A stretch of DNA of 13,257 nt, from contig CAZJDV010000073.1 in NCBI GenBank assembly GCA_964544865.1, forward strand, positions 1-13,257, in the 5' to 3' direction. The stretch is from CAZJDV01 sp964544865 (GTDB taxonomy: Bacteria; Chloroflexota; Dehalococcoidia; Lucifugimonadales; CAJWER01). Both the position numbers and the translations under genes were made by a program. Below are positions 1 through 7,260 of the stretch, piece after piece (position 1 is the first letter of the stretch; every line of letters begins with the position of its first letter). The notes under the pieces are model-generated. The model worked only from the letters and a program-made list of their open reading frames with translations, was not told the origin of the DNA and did not search any database.

Positions 1-1
1 C

Positions 2-1213
2 GCCCTGGGTCAGATGGGTCTGTCGTCGGCCGGGAACCCTCAAGACGCAGAAGTCATCGTTCTGAATAGCTGCGTGGTCCGCCAGAGCGCCGAGGACAAA
101 GTCGTCGGCATGCTGGGAAAGCTCGCTCCCATCAGGAACGAGAGCCCGGACAAGGTCATCGCGTTGATGGGCTGCATGGTGGGGCCTAAGACGGACGCGC
201 TGGAGCGGCGATTTCCCCAGGTCGACGTTTTCATGCGGCCGCAGCAGTACCAGCCTTTGATAGATCTTCTGGGCGACCGCATGGGCATCGACCCCGAAGG
301 CTGCGTGGGCCCGCTCACGGCCTGGCCCGCCGTCACCGCGTACATCCCCATCATCTTCGGCTGCGACAAGTTTTGTTCGTTCTGCATAATCCCGTACCGC
401 CGCGGCCGGGAGGTCAGCCGGCCCATACCGGATATCATCCGCGAGGTCCGGCTTCTCGGCGATAGAGGCGTCAGGGAGGTCACCCTCCTTGGCCAGAACG
501 TGGACTCCTACGGCCACGACCTGGTGGGGGCTTGGGGTCTGGGCGACCTGATGGCAGCGGTCAACGAAGTGGAGTCCATCGAGCGCATCCGCTTCCTCAC
601 CTCGCATCCCAACGACATGAGCGACAGCATTATCGAACAGGTGGCCGAGTTGGACAAGGTCTGCGAGCACATCAATCTGCCCTTCCAGGCGGGTGACGAC
701 GGGGTGCTGGCAAACATGCGGCGGGGCTACACCAACGACGACTATCGCCACCTGGTGGAGAGGATTCGAGAGCGTGTCCCCGGCGTTTCGATCGGCACCG
801 ACCTGATCGTAGGCTTCTGCGGTGAGACGGAGCGGCAGTTCGAGCGGACCCTGCAGATGGTACGCGACATCCGGTTCGACAAGGTCCACTCCGCGTCCTA
901 TTCCGTGCGGGAGGGGACAATCGCCGCCCGCGGCCTGGAGGACGACGTGCCGTTCGAGGAGAAGAAGGCGAGGCTCAGGGCCGTAGACGAGGCGCAGGCC
1001 CTGATACTGGCCGAGATAAACGGCGATCTGCTCGCGCAGACGGTCGAAGTCCTGGTGGAGGGTGAGAAGTCGGGCAGGACTCACGGTCGGAACCGGAACG
1101 ACAAGATCGTATATTTGGACGACGGCCACGAGCGTATCGGCGAGGTGGTCCGGGTAAGGATAGAAAAAACGGGCCCTTGGTCTCTCGAGGGCGACCTGGT
1201 CTCACCGGCATAG
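2..1213 (+). CDS. miaB: tRNA-2-methylthio-N6-dimethylallyladenosine synthase MiaB, 5'-truncated by the window edge
   Basis: Radical-SAM methylthiotransferase that adds a methylthio group to i6A37 of tRNAs reading UNN codons. The reading frame is open from base 2, and the first ATG (14) lies inside the N-terminal UPF0004 domain, so the true start and the first cluster-binding Cys are upstream of the window. Visible parts in order: the second and third N-terminal cluster cysteines (NSCVVR and MGCMV), the radical-SAM CxxxCxxC motif in GCDKFCSFCIIPYRRGREVS, the MiaB-typical LGQNVDSYG, and a C-terminal TRAM domain with the SGRTHGRNRNDKIVY stretch. These motifs favour MiaB over RimO or MtaB. It ends in TAG, and the GGAGG before nadA starts one base after that stop, so the genes are probably co-transcribed. 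Both products are [4Fe-4S] enzymes. Confidence 0.95.
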   Translation, partial: ALGQMGLSSAGNPQDAEVIVLNSCVVRQSAEDKVVGMLGKLAPIRNESPDKVIALMGCMVGPKTDALERRFPQVDVFMRPQQYQPLIDLLGDRMGIDPEGCVGPLTAWPAVTAYIPIIFGCDKFCSFCIIPYRRGREVSRPIPDIIREVRLLGDRGVREVTLLGQNVDSYGHDLVGAWGLGDLMAAVNEVESIERIRFLTSHPNDMSDSIIEQVAELDKVCEHINLPFQAGDDGVLANMRRGYTNDDYRHLVERIRERVPGVSIGTDLIVGFCGETERQFERTLQMVRDIRFDKVHSASYSVREGTIAARGLEDDVPFEEKKARLRAVDEAQALILAEINGDLLAQTVEVLVEGEKSGRTHGRNRNDKIVYLDDGHERIGEVVRVRIEKTGPWSLEGDLVSPA

Positions 1214-1231
1214 GGAGGTCCGAGCAGTCAG

Positions 1232-2494
1232 ATGGTAATCCAGCTCAGAGTTCCGACGGTCCCCATTACCGAGATCGAGCAATCGGCGTTTTGCGAGACA
1301 AACGGCAAGCTAAGAGTGAAGACGCTGGAGGAAGAGTTCGGCACCGACGTCCAGTGGCAGAAGATTCCGATTTCCTATCTCAAGATGACCCCGGAGGAGC
1401 TCGATGTGCGCATTGCCGAGGCGAAGTCCGCGCTCGGCGGGAGCCTCCTGGTTCTGGGCCACCACTATCAACGCAATGAGATAATCAAGTTCGCCGATGT
1501 ACGCGGCGACTCTTTCAAGCTATCGCAGCTCGCCGCCACCAAGAAGGACGCCAGCTACATCGTCTTCTGCGGCGTCCACTTCATGGCGGAGACAGCGGAC
1601 ATCCTGAGCGGCCCTAACCAGTGCGTTATCCTGCCGAACTTGAAGGCGGGATGCTCGATGGCGGACATGGCCCATATCGACGACGTACTGGACTGCTGGG
1701 ACGACCTCGTTGACGTTCTGGGGGGCGACAGCGGCGTCACCCCTATCACTTACATGAACTCCACCGCCGCGATCAAGGCCCTGTGCGGCCGGAACAACGG
1801 CGTCGTGTGCACGTCGTCCAATGCCACCCGCGCGTTTGAATGGGGATTCGAGCGGGNNNNNNNNNNATCGTCGAACGCCACGGCCACGTTCGAGTGGGCG
1901 CTGGAGCGCGGACGGCGAGTCCTGTTCCTGCCCGACCAGCACCTGGGCCGCAACACCGCCGTCAAGCTGGGCATCGACCTTCAGGACATGATCGTCTGGG
2001 ACCCGTTCAAGCCCCTCGGCGGCCACACGCATGACAGCCTGCGACGAGCGAAGGTCATCCTCTGGAAAGGCCACTGCTCCGTGCACACCCGCTTCAGCGT
2101 CGAGCAGATTGAGAACGCCCGCGGCAGGCATCTGGACGTGAAGGTGATTGTCCATCCCGAGTGTATGATGGAGGTCGTGGACGCCGCGGATATGGACGGC
2201 TCCACCGAGTTCATTCTCAAGACCATTGAGGAGGCCCCCGCGGGAAGCGTGTGGGCGATCGGCACCGAGATCAGCATGGTCCACCGCATCGCCCAGCAGA
2301 ACCCAGATAAGACCGTGTTCTGCCTCGACTCCGTCGTCTGCCCGTGCTCGACCATGTACCGTATCCATCCGGCCTATCTGTCCTGGGTGCTCGACGGCCT
2401 CAACGCCGGTGTCGTGGTCAACCAGATTGAGGTGGAGGAGGACACCGCGGCGGAGGCGAGGGTCGCCCTCGAACGGATGCTGTCCCTGGCGTAG
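1232..2494 (+). CDS. nadA: Quinolinate synthase NadA, containing a 10-N assembly gap with duplicated flanks
   Basis: Cytosolic [4Fe-4S] enzyme condensing iminoaspartate with dihydroxyacetone phosphate to quinolinate in de novo NAD synthesis. Length as read is 420 codons, the long-form NadA type; removing the apparent 18-codon duplication at the gap leaves about 402. The three expected cluster cysteines are visible: IVFCGVHFMAE (about residue 113), VVCTSSNA (about 193) and CPCSTMYR (about 370-372). Other family motifs are GHHYQRNEI, FLPDQHLGRNT, WKGHCSVHTRF and VHPEC. The ATG at 1232 has GGAGG at 1214-1218, a rather long 13-nt spacing, touching the miaB stop. Ns at 1857-1866 are preceded by SSNATRAFEWGFER and followed by SSNATATFEWALER, one block twice in diverged form. 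The frame survives the gap, but the junction is probably an assembly artefact. Confidence 0.95.
   Translation: MVIQLRVPTVPITEIEQSAFCETNGKLRVKTLEEEFGTDVQWQKIPISYLKMTPEELDVRIAEAKSALGGSLLVLGHHYQRNEIIKFADVRGDSFKLSQLAATKKDASYIVFCGVHFMAETADILSGPNQCVILPNLKAGCSMADMAHIDDVLDCWDDLVDVLGGDSGVTPITYMNSTAAIKALCGRNNGVVCTSSNATRAFEWGFERXXXXSSNATATFEWALERGRRVLFLPDQHLGRNTAVKLGIDLQDMIVWDPFKPLGGHTHDSLRRAKVILWKGHCSVHTRFSVEQIENARGRHLDVKVIVHPECMMEVVDAADMDGSTEFILKTIEEAPAGSVWAIGTEISMVHRIAQQNPDKTVFCLDSVVCPCSTMYRIHPAYLSWVLDGLNAGVVVNQIEVEEDTAAEARVALERMLSLA
1813..1910 (+). repeat. Diverged duplicate flanking a 10-N scaffold gap in nadA
   Basis: Bases 1813-1856 and 1867-1910 align over 44 nt with 14 mismatches and encode near-identical peptides of the conserved NadA SSNA region. 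Ns fill 1857-1866. NadA proteins normally have this block once. The simplest reading is two contig ends from different strains or species that overlap here and were joined without merging. A true tandem duplication cannot be excluded from the sequence alone. Confidence 0.8.
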
Positions 2495-2684
2495 CCGGAG
2501 ACTGCCGTTGCCCGCAGCTGGGGGGCCGGTCGACAACCCCGGCGTGAGCGAGTTCCACGGGCTACCGAGCAAACGGATGGTCCGGGTCTGCGCCGTGCTC
2601 CGCTACGCGACCGATTTCCGCACGATGCCCCAGGCATAGATCGGGCCTACTGGAGCTGGGCAAGATCTCAAATATCCATCGCAT

Positions 2685-2688
2685 GAGG
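2685..2688 (+). promoter_or_regulatory. Ribosome binding site supporting the TTG start of nadC
   Basis: GAGG lies 8 nt before the TTG at 2697. The upstream ATGs at 2683 and 2689 are in another frame and reach TGA at 2698-2700, so TTG is the only start that yields a full-length NadC beginning RLAGFEIDE. Confidence 0.6.
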
Positions 2689-2696
2689 ATGTACCA

Positions 2697-3569
2697 TTGA
2701 GGCTTGCCGGCTTCGAGATAGACGAGATCGTGGGCAGGGCGCTGGCGGAGGACCTGGGCACTGGAGATTCGACCACGGACGCGCTGATACCGCAGAGCCT
2801 CCAAGGCAAGGCTGTAGTGGTGGCGGGAGCGGAGGGCGTGCTGGCCGGCATCGAGGTCGCGAGAGCCGTGTGGCGGCACATCGATTCGTCGTTGCGTTTC
2901 AGGCCGATGCTGACCGATGGCTCCCTCCTGTATGGTGATGGCGCCACGGCCGTCTCGGAGAGGGGTGTCATCGCCGAGCTGCAGGGCGACATGTCCTCGA
3001 TACTGCTCGGCGAGCGCACCGCGTTGAACTTTCTCCAACACATGAGTGGTGTCGCGACCTTGACCGCCCGGTACGTCACCGCGGTCGCGGGATTCGACGC
3101 CACAATTCTTGACACCAGAAAGACGGCCCCCGGCCTGCGCGCCCTCGACAAATACGCCGTTCACGCCGGCGGAGGCAAGAACCACCGTCGCAACCTGGGT
3201 GACGGCGTCCTTATAAAAGACAACCACTTAGCGGCGATGCGGGGGGCCGGGCTCACTATCGGCGAGATCATCGAGAAGGCCCGCGCCGCGGCCAGCCACT
3301 CGCTGAAAATCGAGGTCGAGGTGGAGGACCTGGAGCAGGTGAGACAGGCCCTGGACGGGGGCGCCGATATCCTGCTTCTGGACAACATGTCCGTCGAGCA
3401 GATGGCCGACGCGGTGCGGCTGGCCAGAGGCAGGGCGCTGACCGAGGCGTCCGGCGGCATCAATCTGCGAAACGTCGGGGCGGTCGCCGCTACTGGAGTA
3501 GACTTGATATCCGTCGGCGCCTTGACCCATTCAGCGGGGGCGCTCGACATCAGCCTCGACCTGGCCTGA
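2697..3569 (+). CDS. nadC: Nicotinate-nucleotide pyrophosphorylase (quinolinate phosphoribosyltransferase) NadC
   Basis: Converts quinolinate and PRPP to nicotinate mononucleotide, CO2 and PPi, the step after NadA. The length, 290 aa, is normal for the family. Motifs in order: N-terminal LAEDLGTGDST; ERTALNFLQHMSG (about 106-118); TRKTAPGLRALDKYAV (about 140-155); GGGKNHRRNLGDGVLIKDNH (about 158-177), which supplies basic residues to the substrate site; EVEVE; LLDNM; EASGGI; and the C-terminal GVDLISVGALTHS phosphate-binding segment. It starts at TTG. It lies 202 bp after nadA on the same strand with no nadB between them, so the iminoaspartate source (NadB or an aspartate dehydrogenase) must be encoded elsewhere. 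It converges with dtd. Confidence 0.96.
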   Translation: MRLAGFEIDEIVGRALAEDLGTGDSTTDALIPQSLQGKAVVVAGAEGVLAGIEVARAVWRHIDSSLRFRPMLTDGSLLYGDGATAVSERGVIAELQGDMSSILLGERTALNFLQHMSGVATLTARYVTAVAGFDATILDTRKTAPGLRALDKYAVHAGGGKNHRRNLGDGVLIKDNHLAAMRGAGLTIGEIIEKARAAASHSLKIEVEVEDLEQVRQALDGGADILLLDNMSVEQMADAVRLARGRALTEASGGINLRNVGAVAATGVDLISVGALTHSAGALDISLDLA

Positions 3570-3891
3570 CCAGACTCCCGGTGGACATCGCCGGTCGCAC
3601 GAGCCAGATTCCAAGCTAGGATCCTCTCTGGCCGTGTCGGCGAGCCCGGCGGCTGGCGTCGCGGGCGCTGATGTGAGTGACGGCTCTGGCCCGACGGGGA
3701 CCGGTGTGGATAGCAGCCGCGGCGGTGGTACATGCGGCCCCCACGGACAGCATCAGCAACGCGCTCGCGATCAAACGCCGGGACACGACCCGGAGGGTCA
3801 CCGAGGCCAAACGATATGATCCCAATGAGGCGTTCACGTATCATTTGATGAGCGCCGGCGACTCTCGGATTAGGAGCCCGCGACCGCTCGG
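3570..3891. other. Intergenic stretch between convergent nadC and dtd; no convincing gene
   Basis: No family is recognisable here. Two short frames were considered. On the minus strand (GTG at 3837 down to 3616), an internal GTG begins a signal-peptide-like stretch: basic residues, then RLIASALLMLSVGAACTTAA. This turns into Arg-rich sequence and stops after 73 codons. On the plus strand, a 72-codon frame (GTG at 3677 to TAA at 3895) also has a hydrophobic start (GPVWIAAAAVVHAAP). They overlap and neither has a clear Shine-Dalgarno. The minus frame could be the remnant of a secreted or lipoprotein gene. I see no strong terminator hairpin with a T-run between the convergent genes. Confidence 0.4.
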
Positions 3892-4356
3892 CTAACCTCT
3901 CCGTGGCAGCTCCCGATCGGTGGAATCCAGCATGATGGTTACAGGGCCGTCGTTCTGGATCGAGACCATCATGTGGGCCTGAAAGCGTCCGGTCTCAACT
4001 TTAAGCCCTGTCTGCCGGAAGAGCTCGAGCGCGCGGTTGAACAGCCGCTCGGCGGTGTCGGGAGGGGCTGCCTTTGTGAAGCTGGGACGGCGGCCTTTGC
4101 GGGTGTCGGCGTGGAGGGTGAATTGGGAGATGACCAAAAGCCCGGCTCCCACGTCCAGGGCCGAGCTCTGGAATCTGCCTTCGTCGTCTGAGAAGATGCG
4201 TAGATTGGCGACCTTGCCGACCGTGTACTCTGCGTCGGCCTCGGTGTCGTCTCGCGAGATGCCCAGCAGGACCACAAGTCCGCGGTCAATGCGGCCGACG
4301 ACCTCATCACCGACCTTCACCGATGCCGCCGAGACCCGCTGGACGAGCGCACGCAT
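3892..4356 (-). CDS. dtd: D-aminoacyl-tRNA deacylase Dtd
   Basis: Cytosolic proofreading enzyme that hydrolyses the ester bond between D-amino acids (and glycine mischarged on tRNA-Ala) and tRNA. Length 154 aa, slightly longer than the typical ~145. Diagnostic features: N-terminal MRALVQRVSAASVKV; ISQFTLHADTRKGRRPSF (about 76-93), containing the SQxTL signature; and NDGPVTIMLDS (about 135-145), carrying the Gly-cisPro (137-138) that enforces chiral selectivity. The ATG is the only sensible start, although a strong Shine-Dalgarno is not apparent. It begins 16 nt after the fmdB stop, so the two are probably one transcript, driven from the promoter and CIRCE-like operator upstream of fmdB. Confidence 0.96.
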   Translation of the reverse strand: MRALVQRVSAASVKVGDEVVGRIDRGLVVLLGISRDDTEADAEYTVGKVANLRIFSDDEGRFQSSALDVGAGLLVISQFTLHADTRKGRRPSFTKAAPPDTAERLFNRALELFRQTGLKVETGRFQAHMMVSIQNDGPVTIMLDSTDRELPRRG

Positions 4357-4372
4357 CAGTTACAGACCGTGT

Positions 4373-4708
4373 CTATTCGGTTGACGCGGACTGCTTCTTA
4401 GAATCGGCCTTGGCGCCGGATTTGGTGCCGACCTTGCCATCGGTCTTGCTGTCGGATTTGGAATCGGACCCGCTGTCTGAGTCGGCGCTGGACTCCTTCG
4501 ATTCCGCGCTCGATGACGTCGGGCTCTTGCCCTTGCCATAATCGTTGACGTAGAAACCGCTCCCCTTGAAAACGATGGGCACCGCGTGAATCAGGCGCCG
4601 GGCCCCGCTGCCGCACTTGGGGCATTCGGCAACCGGCTCCGATGAAAAGCTTTGCTTGACTTCGAAAACATGGAGGCACGCCTGACACTCGTAATCGTAC
4701 CTTGGCAA
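4373..4708 (-). CDS. FmdB-family zinc-ribbon protein with a long low-complexity tail
   Basis: Small FmdB-type (CxxC_CxxC_SSSS) zinc ribbon; the family is often called regulatory but its function is poorly defined. The N-terminal ~55 residues carry two zinc knuckles, CQAC (8-11) and CPKC (29-32), and the family FKGSGFYVNDY motif (47-57). Residues ~60-111 are a hydrophilic S/D/K/G-rich tail with SDSKSDSKTDGK-like periodicity, probably disordered. The start is TTG with GGAGG 5 nt upstream, and translation from it gives the canonical MPRYDYEC opening. It is the first gene of a two-gene unit with dtd. Upstream lie a TTGACA-17-TACTTT promoter and a CIRCE-like inverted repeat, which suggests stress control (inference). 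Confidence 0.9.
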   Translation of the reverse strand: MPRYDYECQACLHVFEVKQSFSSEPVAECPKCGSGARRLIHAVPIVFKGSGFYVNDYGKGKSPTSSSAESKESSADSDSGSDSKSDSKTDGKVGTKSGAKADSKKQSASTE

Positions 4709-4713
4709 GAAAT

Positions 4714-4718
4714 CCTCC
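4714..4718 (-). promoter_or_regulatory. Strong Shine-Dalgarno fixing the TTG start of fmdB
   Basis: Read on the minus strand this is GGAGG inside a G-rich run, 5 nt before the TTG at 4706-4708. It supports the TTG as the real start. Confidence 0.75.
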
Positions 4719-4736
4719 CCCCCGCCAAAACAGTAG

Positions 4737-4763
4737 TTAGCAGTCGCCTAAAGCGACTGCTAA
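4737..4763. promoter_or_regulatory. CIRCE-like operator (candidate HrcA site) upstream of fmdB-dtd
   Basis: Perfect inverted repeat TTAGCAGTC-N9-GACTGCTAA. The classical CIRCE element bound by the heat-shock repressor HrcA is TTAGCACTC-N9-GAGTGCTAA, so arm length, the 9-nt spacer and 16 of 18 arm bases agree. The only change is a symmetric C-to-G/G-to-C swap at the seventh arm position. The pairing extends to 12 bp (4736-4747 with 4753-4764, loop CTAAA). It lies just downstream of the predicted -10 and upstream of the RBS, the usual CIRCE position. Alternative: a terminator for read-through from purL, since the minus strand continues TACTGTTTT after the stem, though that T-run is imperfect. 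Confidence 0.65.
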
Positions 4764-4773
4764 CGCTCTATGT

Positions 4774-4802
4774 AAAGTAGCATCGACACGAGGTGGTGTC
4801 AA
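4774..4802 (-). promoter_or_regulatory. Sigma70-type promoter for fmdB-dtd
   Basis: On the minus strand there is a perfect TTGACA (4797-4802), a 17-nt spacer and TACTTT (4774-4779), which keeps the first, second and last bases of TATAAT. Predicted transcription would start near 4767, at the edge of the inverted repeat, about 60 nt before the fmdB start. Confidence 0.6.
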
Positions 4803-4864
4803 GCTTGCGACGGGGGAGAGATGGCCTTTTCAGAGTTGGATAGCTAGCCATGCGACGGTTGGTT

Positions 4865-4918
4865 CGCAGGGCTCACCACGAATGTTGAACGCATCGTTCG
4901 TCCCGAGCCTGTCGCAAG
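4865..4918. repeat. REP-like dispersed inverted repeat downstream of purL
   Basis: Imperfect inverted repeat with arms GGCTC-ACC-ACGAA (4870-4882) and TTCGT-CCC-GAGCC (4897-4909), 14 nt apart, with GCCTGTCGCAAG trailing. One reading frame gives DRLGTNDAFNIRGEPCEP, which resembles the DRLRTNG..VRGEPVEP translations produced by a repeat family scattered between genes in many environmental bacteria. Only one copy is in this window, so dispersal cannot be shown here. Confidence 0.55.
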
Positions 4919-4959
4919 ATTCATCAGCGCCAACCATGCAAAGTATCTGCAGGGAGACT

Positions 4960-7179
4960 TCAATCCGGCCGGCCGTCTGCGGCGAGCGCCAGCCCTCCCT
5001 TCCACGTCTTCGCCATCTCGTCGACCGGCAGGTCGAGGAATCCAGGCACGCTGAGCGAGTCGCCGCCAACGCTGCCCAGCAACGTCCACGGCGCGCCTTC
5101 GCCGAGGCAGATGCGCTCCAGAGCGCCCAGCCGGTCCGGGTGCACCGAGATGACGATGCGAGACTGCTCCTCGCCGAACAGCAAGGAATCCCACCGGCCC
5201 GCCACGGCGAAGGCGCCGCGGAACCCGATTGCCCCGGCGATGCAGCACTCGGCCAGCGCCACCGCGAGACCCCCATCGGAGCAGTCGTGGGCGGAGCTCA
5301 GGACAGACTCCCTGATCGCCCGCCGGCACGTGCTCTGGACGGCCTTCTCAAGGTCCATGGCTATTCGCGGGCGGCCCGCGACGGTCCCGTGCACGAGCTC
5401 CAGGTACTCGCTGCCCGCCAGTGACCCCGCGTCGCCGGCCAGCGTCGAGGCCCCGATCAGCACGACGGTGTCGCCGGACCCTCGAAAAGCTTGATTCGCA
5501 TGCTTCTCCACGTCGTCCAAGATGCCGAGGGCGCCGATGACCGGGGTCGGGTAAATGCCCTCGCCGCGGGTCTCGTTATACAGGCTGACGTTGCCGCTTA
5601 CCACCGGCGCGCCGAGCGCTCTGCTCGCTGAGGCCATCCCCTTGATGCACTCCTCGAGTTGGTAGTAGATCTCGGGCCGCTCCGGGTTTCCGAAGTTGAG
5701 GCAATCGGTCAGGGCCACCGGTTCCGCGCCCACGCAGGACACGTTCCGGCACGCCTCCGCGACGGCGATCATCCCGCCCGTGTACGGGTCCAGGTGGCAG
5801 TACCGGCCGTTGCCGTCCGTGGCGAGCGCCAGACCCTTGGACGTGCCCTTGATGCGCAGCACCGCCGCATCCCCGCCCGGTCCCGCGACGGTGTTGGTCT
5901 GCACCTGGTGGTCGTACTGTCGCCACACCGACTCCTTGCTGGCGATGTTGGGGGATGCAAGGAGTCTGAGCAGCACGGCATCCGCCGATTCGTCCGGTAG
6001 CGGAACGGCGTCGAGGTCGTAGCCTTGGAGCTCGTTCAGCCAACCTGGTTTGACCCCGTCGACGCGATACTGGGGAGCGTCCACGAGCAGCTTCACGGGC
6101 AACTCTCCGTAGAGATCCTCGCCATCGAAGACCAATATTCTGCCGTCGCCGGTGGCCTTCCCGATCACGGAGGATGCCAGCCCCCACCTGTCGAAGTGCT
6201 CCTTGACAGGCGTTTCGTGACCCTCTTTGACTATGACCAGCATGCGCTCCTGGGACTCGGAGAGCATGACCTCGTACGGAGTCAGGCCCGCGTCGCGGCG
6301 AAGCACGCGGGCGACGTCGATCTCGATACCGGTGCCCCCACTGGCGGCGGCCTCCACGGTGGCCGAGGTCAGCCCCGCGGCGCCCAGGTCCTGAAGACCT
6401 GCGATGTGGTCCGTGCGCGCGACCTCCAGACAGGCCTCGATGAGGACCTTCTCCATGAACGGGTTCGATACCTGGACCGTTGGACGCAGCTCGCGCTCCT
6501 CCTCGAACGTCCTCGACGCGAGGCCCGAAGCGCCGTGGATGCCGTCCCGGCCAGTCTCGCTGCCAACCAGCATCAGGATGTTCCCGGGCCTGCCCGTCGT
6601 CGCCCGGACAAGCTGGTCTATCTCAAGGATGCCCACGCACATCGCGTTGATCAGGGGGTTCTCGGAATAGCTGGGCGAGAAGCACACCTCGCCGCCCACG
6701 TCGGGCACGCCGATGCAGTTGCCGTATCCCGAGATGCCGGCGACGACCCCGTTGAACAGGTAGCGGTTGTGCGGCTCCGAGAGCGGCCCAAAGCGTAGCG
6801 AGTTGAGCAAGGCGATGGGCCTGGCGCCCATTGCCAGGATGTCGCGGACGATGCCGCCGACGCCCGTCGCCGCACCCTCGTAGGGCTCGATGGCCGACGG
6901 GTGGTTGTGGGACTCGATCTTGAAGACGACGGCTAGGCCGTCGCCTATGTCGATGACGCCGGCGTTCTCCTCGCCCGGACCGACCAGCAGCCTCGGGCTG
7001 GCGCCGGGCAGCAGCCGCAGCAACTGCCGGGAGTGTTTGTAGCCGCAGTGCTCGCTCCAGAGGGAGCCGAACAACCCCAGCTCCAGCTCGTTGGGCTCCC
7101 GGCCGAGCCTCTCGACGATGGCCTCGTACTCCCGCTCCGAGAGGGCGAGGGCGTCGAGGGCTTGCTTAGGTACTGGCAC
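4960..7179 (-). CDS. purL: Phosphoribosylformylglycinamidine synthase subunit PurL (small type)
   Basis: ATP-dependent synthetase subunit of FGAM synthase, the fourth step of purine synthesis; it works with the glutaminase PurQ and, in small-PurL systems, PurS. At 739 aa it is the small PurL, not the ~1300-aa fused form. Motifs: LGLFGSLWSEHCGYKHS (about 34-50), SHNHPSAIEPYEGAATGVGG (about 90-109), RFGPLSEPHNRYLFNGVVAG, LQDLGAAGLTSA, YEVMLSESQERM, the second-half VALTDCLNFGNPE and SGNVSLYNET, and HDCSDGGLAVALAECC. Two AIRS-like N/C domain pairs are intact. It starts at GTG with GGAG 6 nt upstream. It is last in the order purQ, EamA, EamA, purL, starting 81 nt after the second EamA gene. Confidence 0.97.
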   Translation of the reverse strand: MPVPKQALDALALSEREYEAIVERLGREPNELELGLFGSLWSEHCGYKHSRQLLRLLPGASPRLLVGPGEENAGVIDIGDGLAVVFKIESHNHPSAIEPYEGAATGVGGIVRDILAMGARPIALLNSLRFGPLSEPHNRYLFNGVVAGISGYGNCIGVPDVGGEVCFSPSYSENPLINAMCVGILEIDQLVRATTGRPGNILMLVGSETGRDGIHGASGLASRTFEEERELRPTVQVSNPFMEKVLIEACLEVARTDHIAGLQDLGAAGLTSATVEAAASGGTGIEIDVARVLRRDAGLTPYEVMLSESQERMLVIVKEGHETPVKEHFDRWGLASSVIGKATGDGRILVFDGEDLYGELPVKLLVDAPQYRVDGVKPGWLNELQGYDLDAVPLPDESADAVLLRLLASPNIASKESVWRQYDHQVQTNTVAGPGGDAAVLRIKGTSKGLALATDGNGRYCHLDPYTGGMIAVAEACRNVSCVGAEPVALTDCLNFGNPERPEIYYQLEECIKGMASASRALGAPVVSGNVSLYNETRGEGIYPTPVIGALGILDDVEKHANQAFRGSGDTVVLIGASTLAGDAGSLAGSEYLELVHGTVAGRPRIAMDLEKAVQSTCRRAIRESVLSSAHDCSDGGLAVALAECCIAGAIGFRGAFAVAGRWDSLLFGEEQSRIVISVHPDRLGALERICLGEGAPWTLLGSVGGDSLSVPGFLDLPVDEMAKTWKGGLALAADGRPD

Positions 7180-7185
7180 TGGTTG

Positions 7186-7189
7186 CTCC
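7186..7189 (-). promoter_or_regulatory. Ribosome binding site supporting the GTG start of purL
   Basis: GGAG on the minus strand, 6 nt before GTG (7177-7179). Translation from here gives a normal PurL N terminus. Confidence 0.6.
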
Positions 7190-7260
7190 GTGCGGCTGGT
7201 CTGCGGGTGCTGGCTGGACCCCGGTCAACTAGTATTCTACCCTTCTTCCCTTCGGGCTCG

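Noticed and set aside
1520..2572. 350-codon minus-strand open frame across the N gap
   Set aside because: Fully antisense to nadA, which has all conserved motifs.
3850..3902. tRNA-like sequence on the minus strand at the end of dtd (GGAGAGG start, AGCCGAGCGGTCG D-arm-like, loop CTCCTAA with a possible CCT anticodon)
   Set aside because: The D-arm and anticodon arm cannot both form, there is no T-arm (GGTTC...) and no matching 3' acceptor strand, and the 5' part is the coding end of dtd.
4736..4764. Simple rho-independent terminator for purL as the only explanation of the inverted repeat
   Set aside because: The T-run after the stem is broken, it is about 200 nt from the purL stop with a promoter in between, and the arms and 9-nt spacer match CIRCE geometry; kept only as an alternative.
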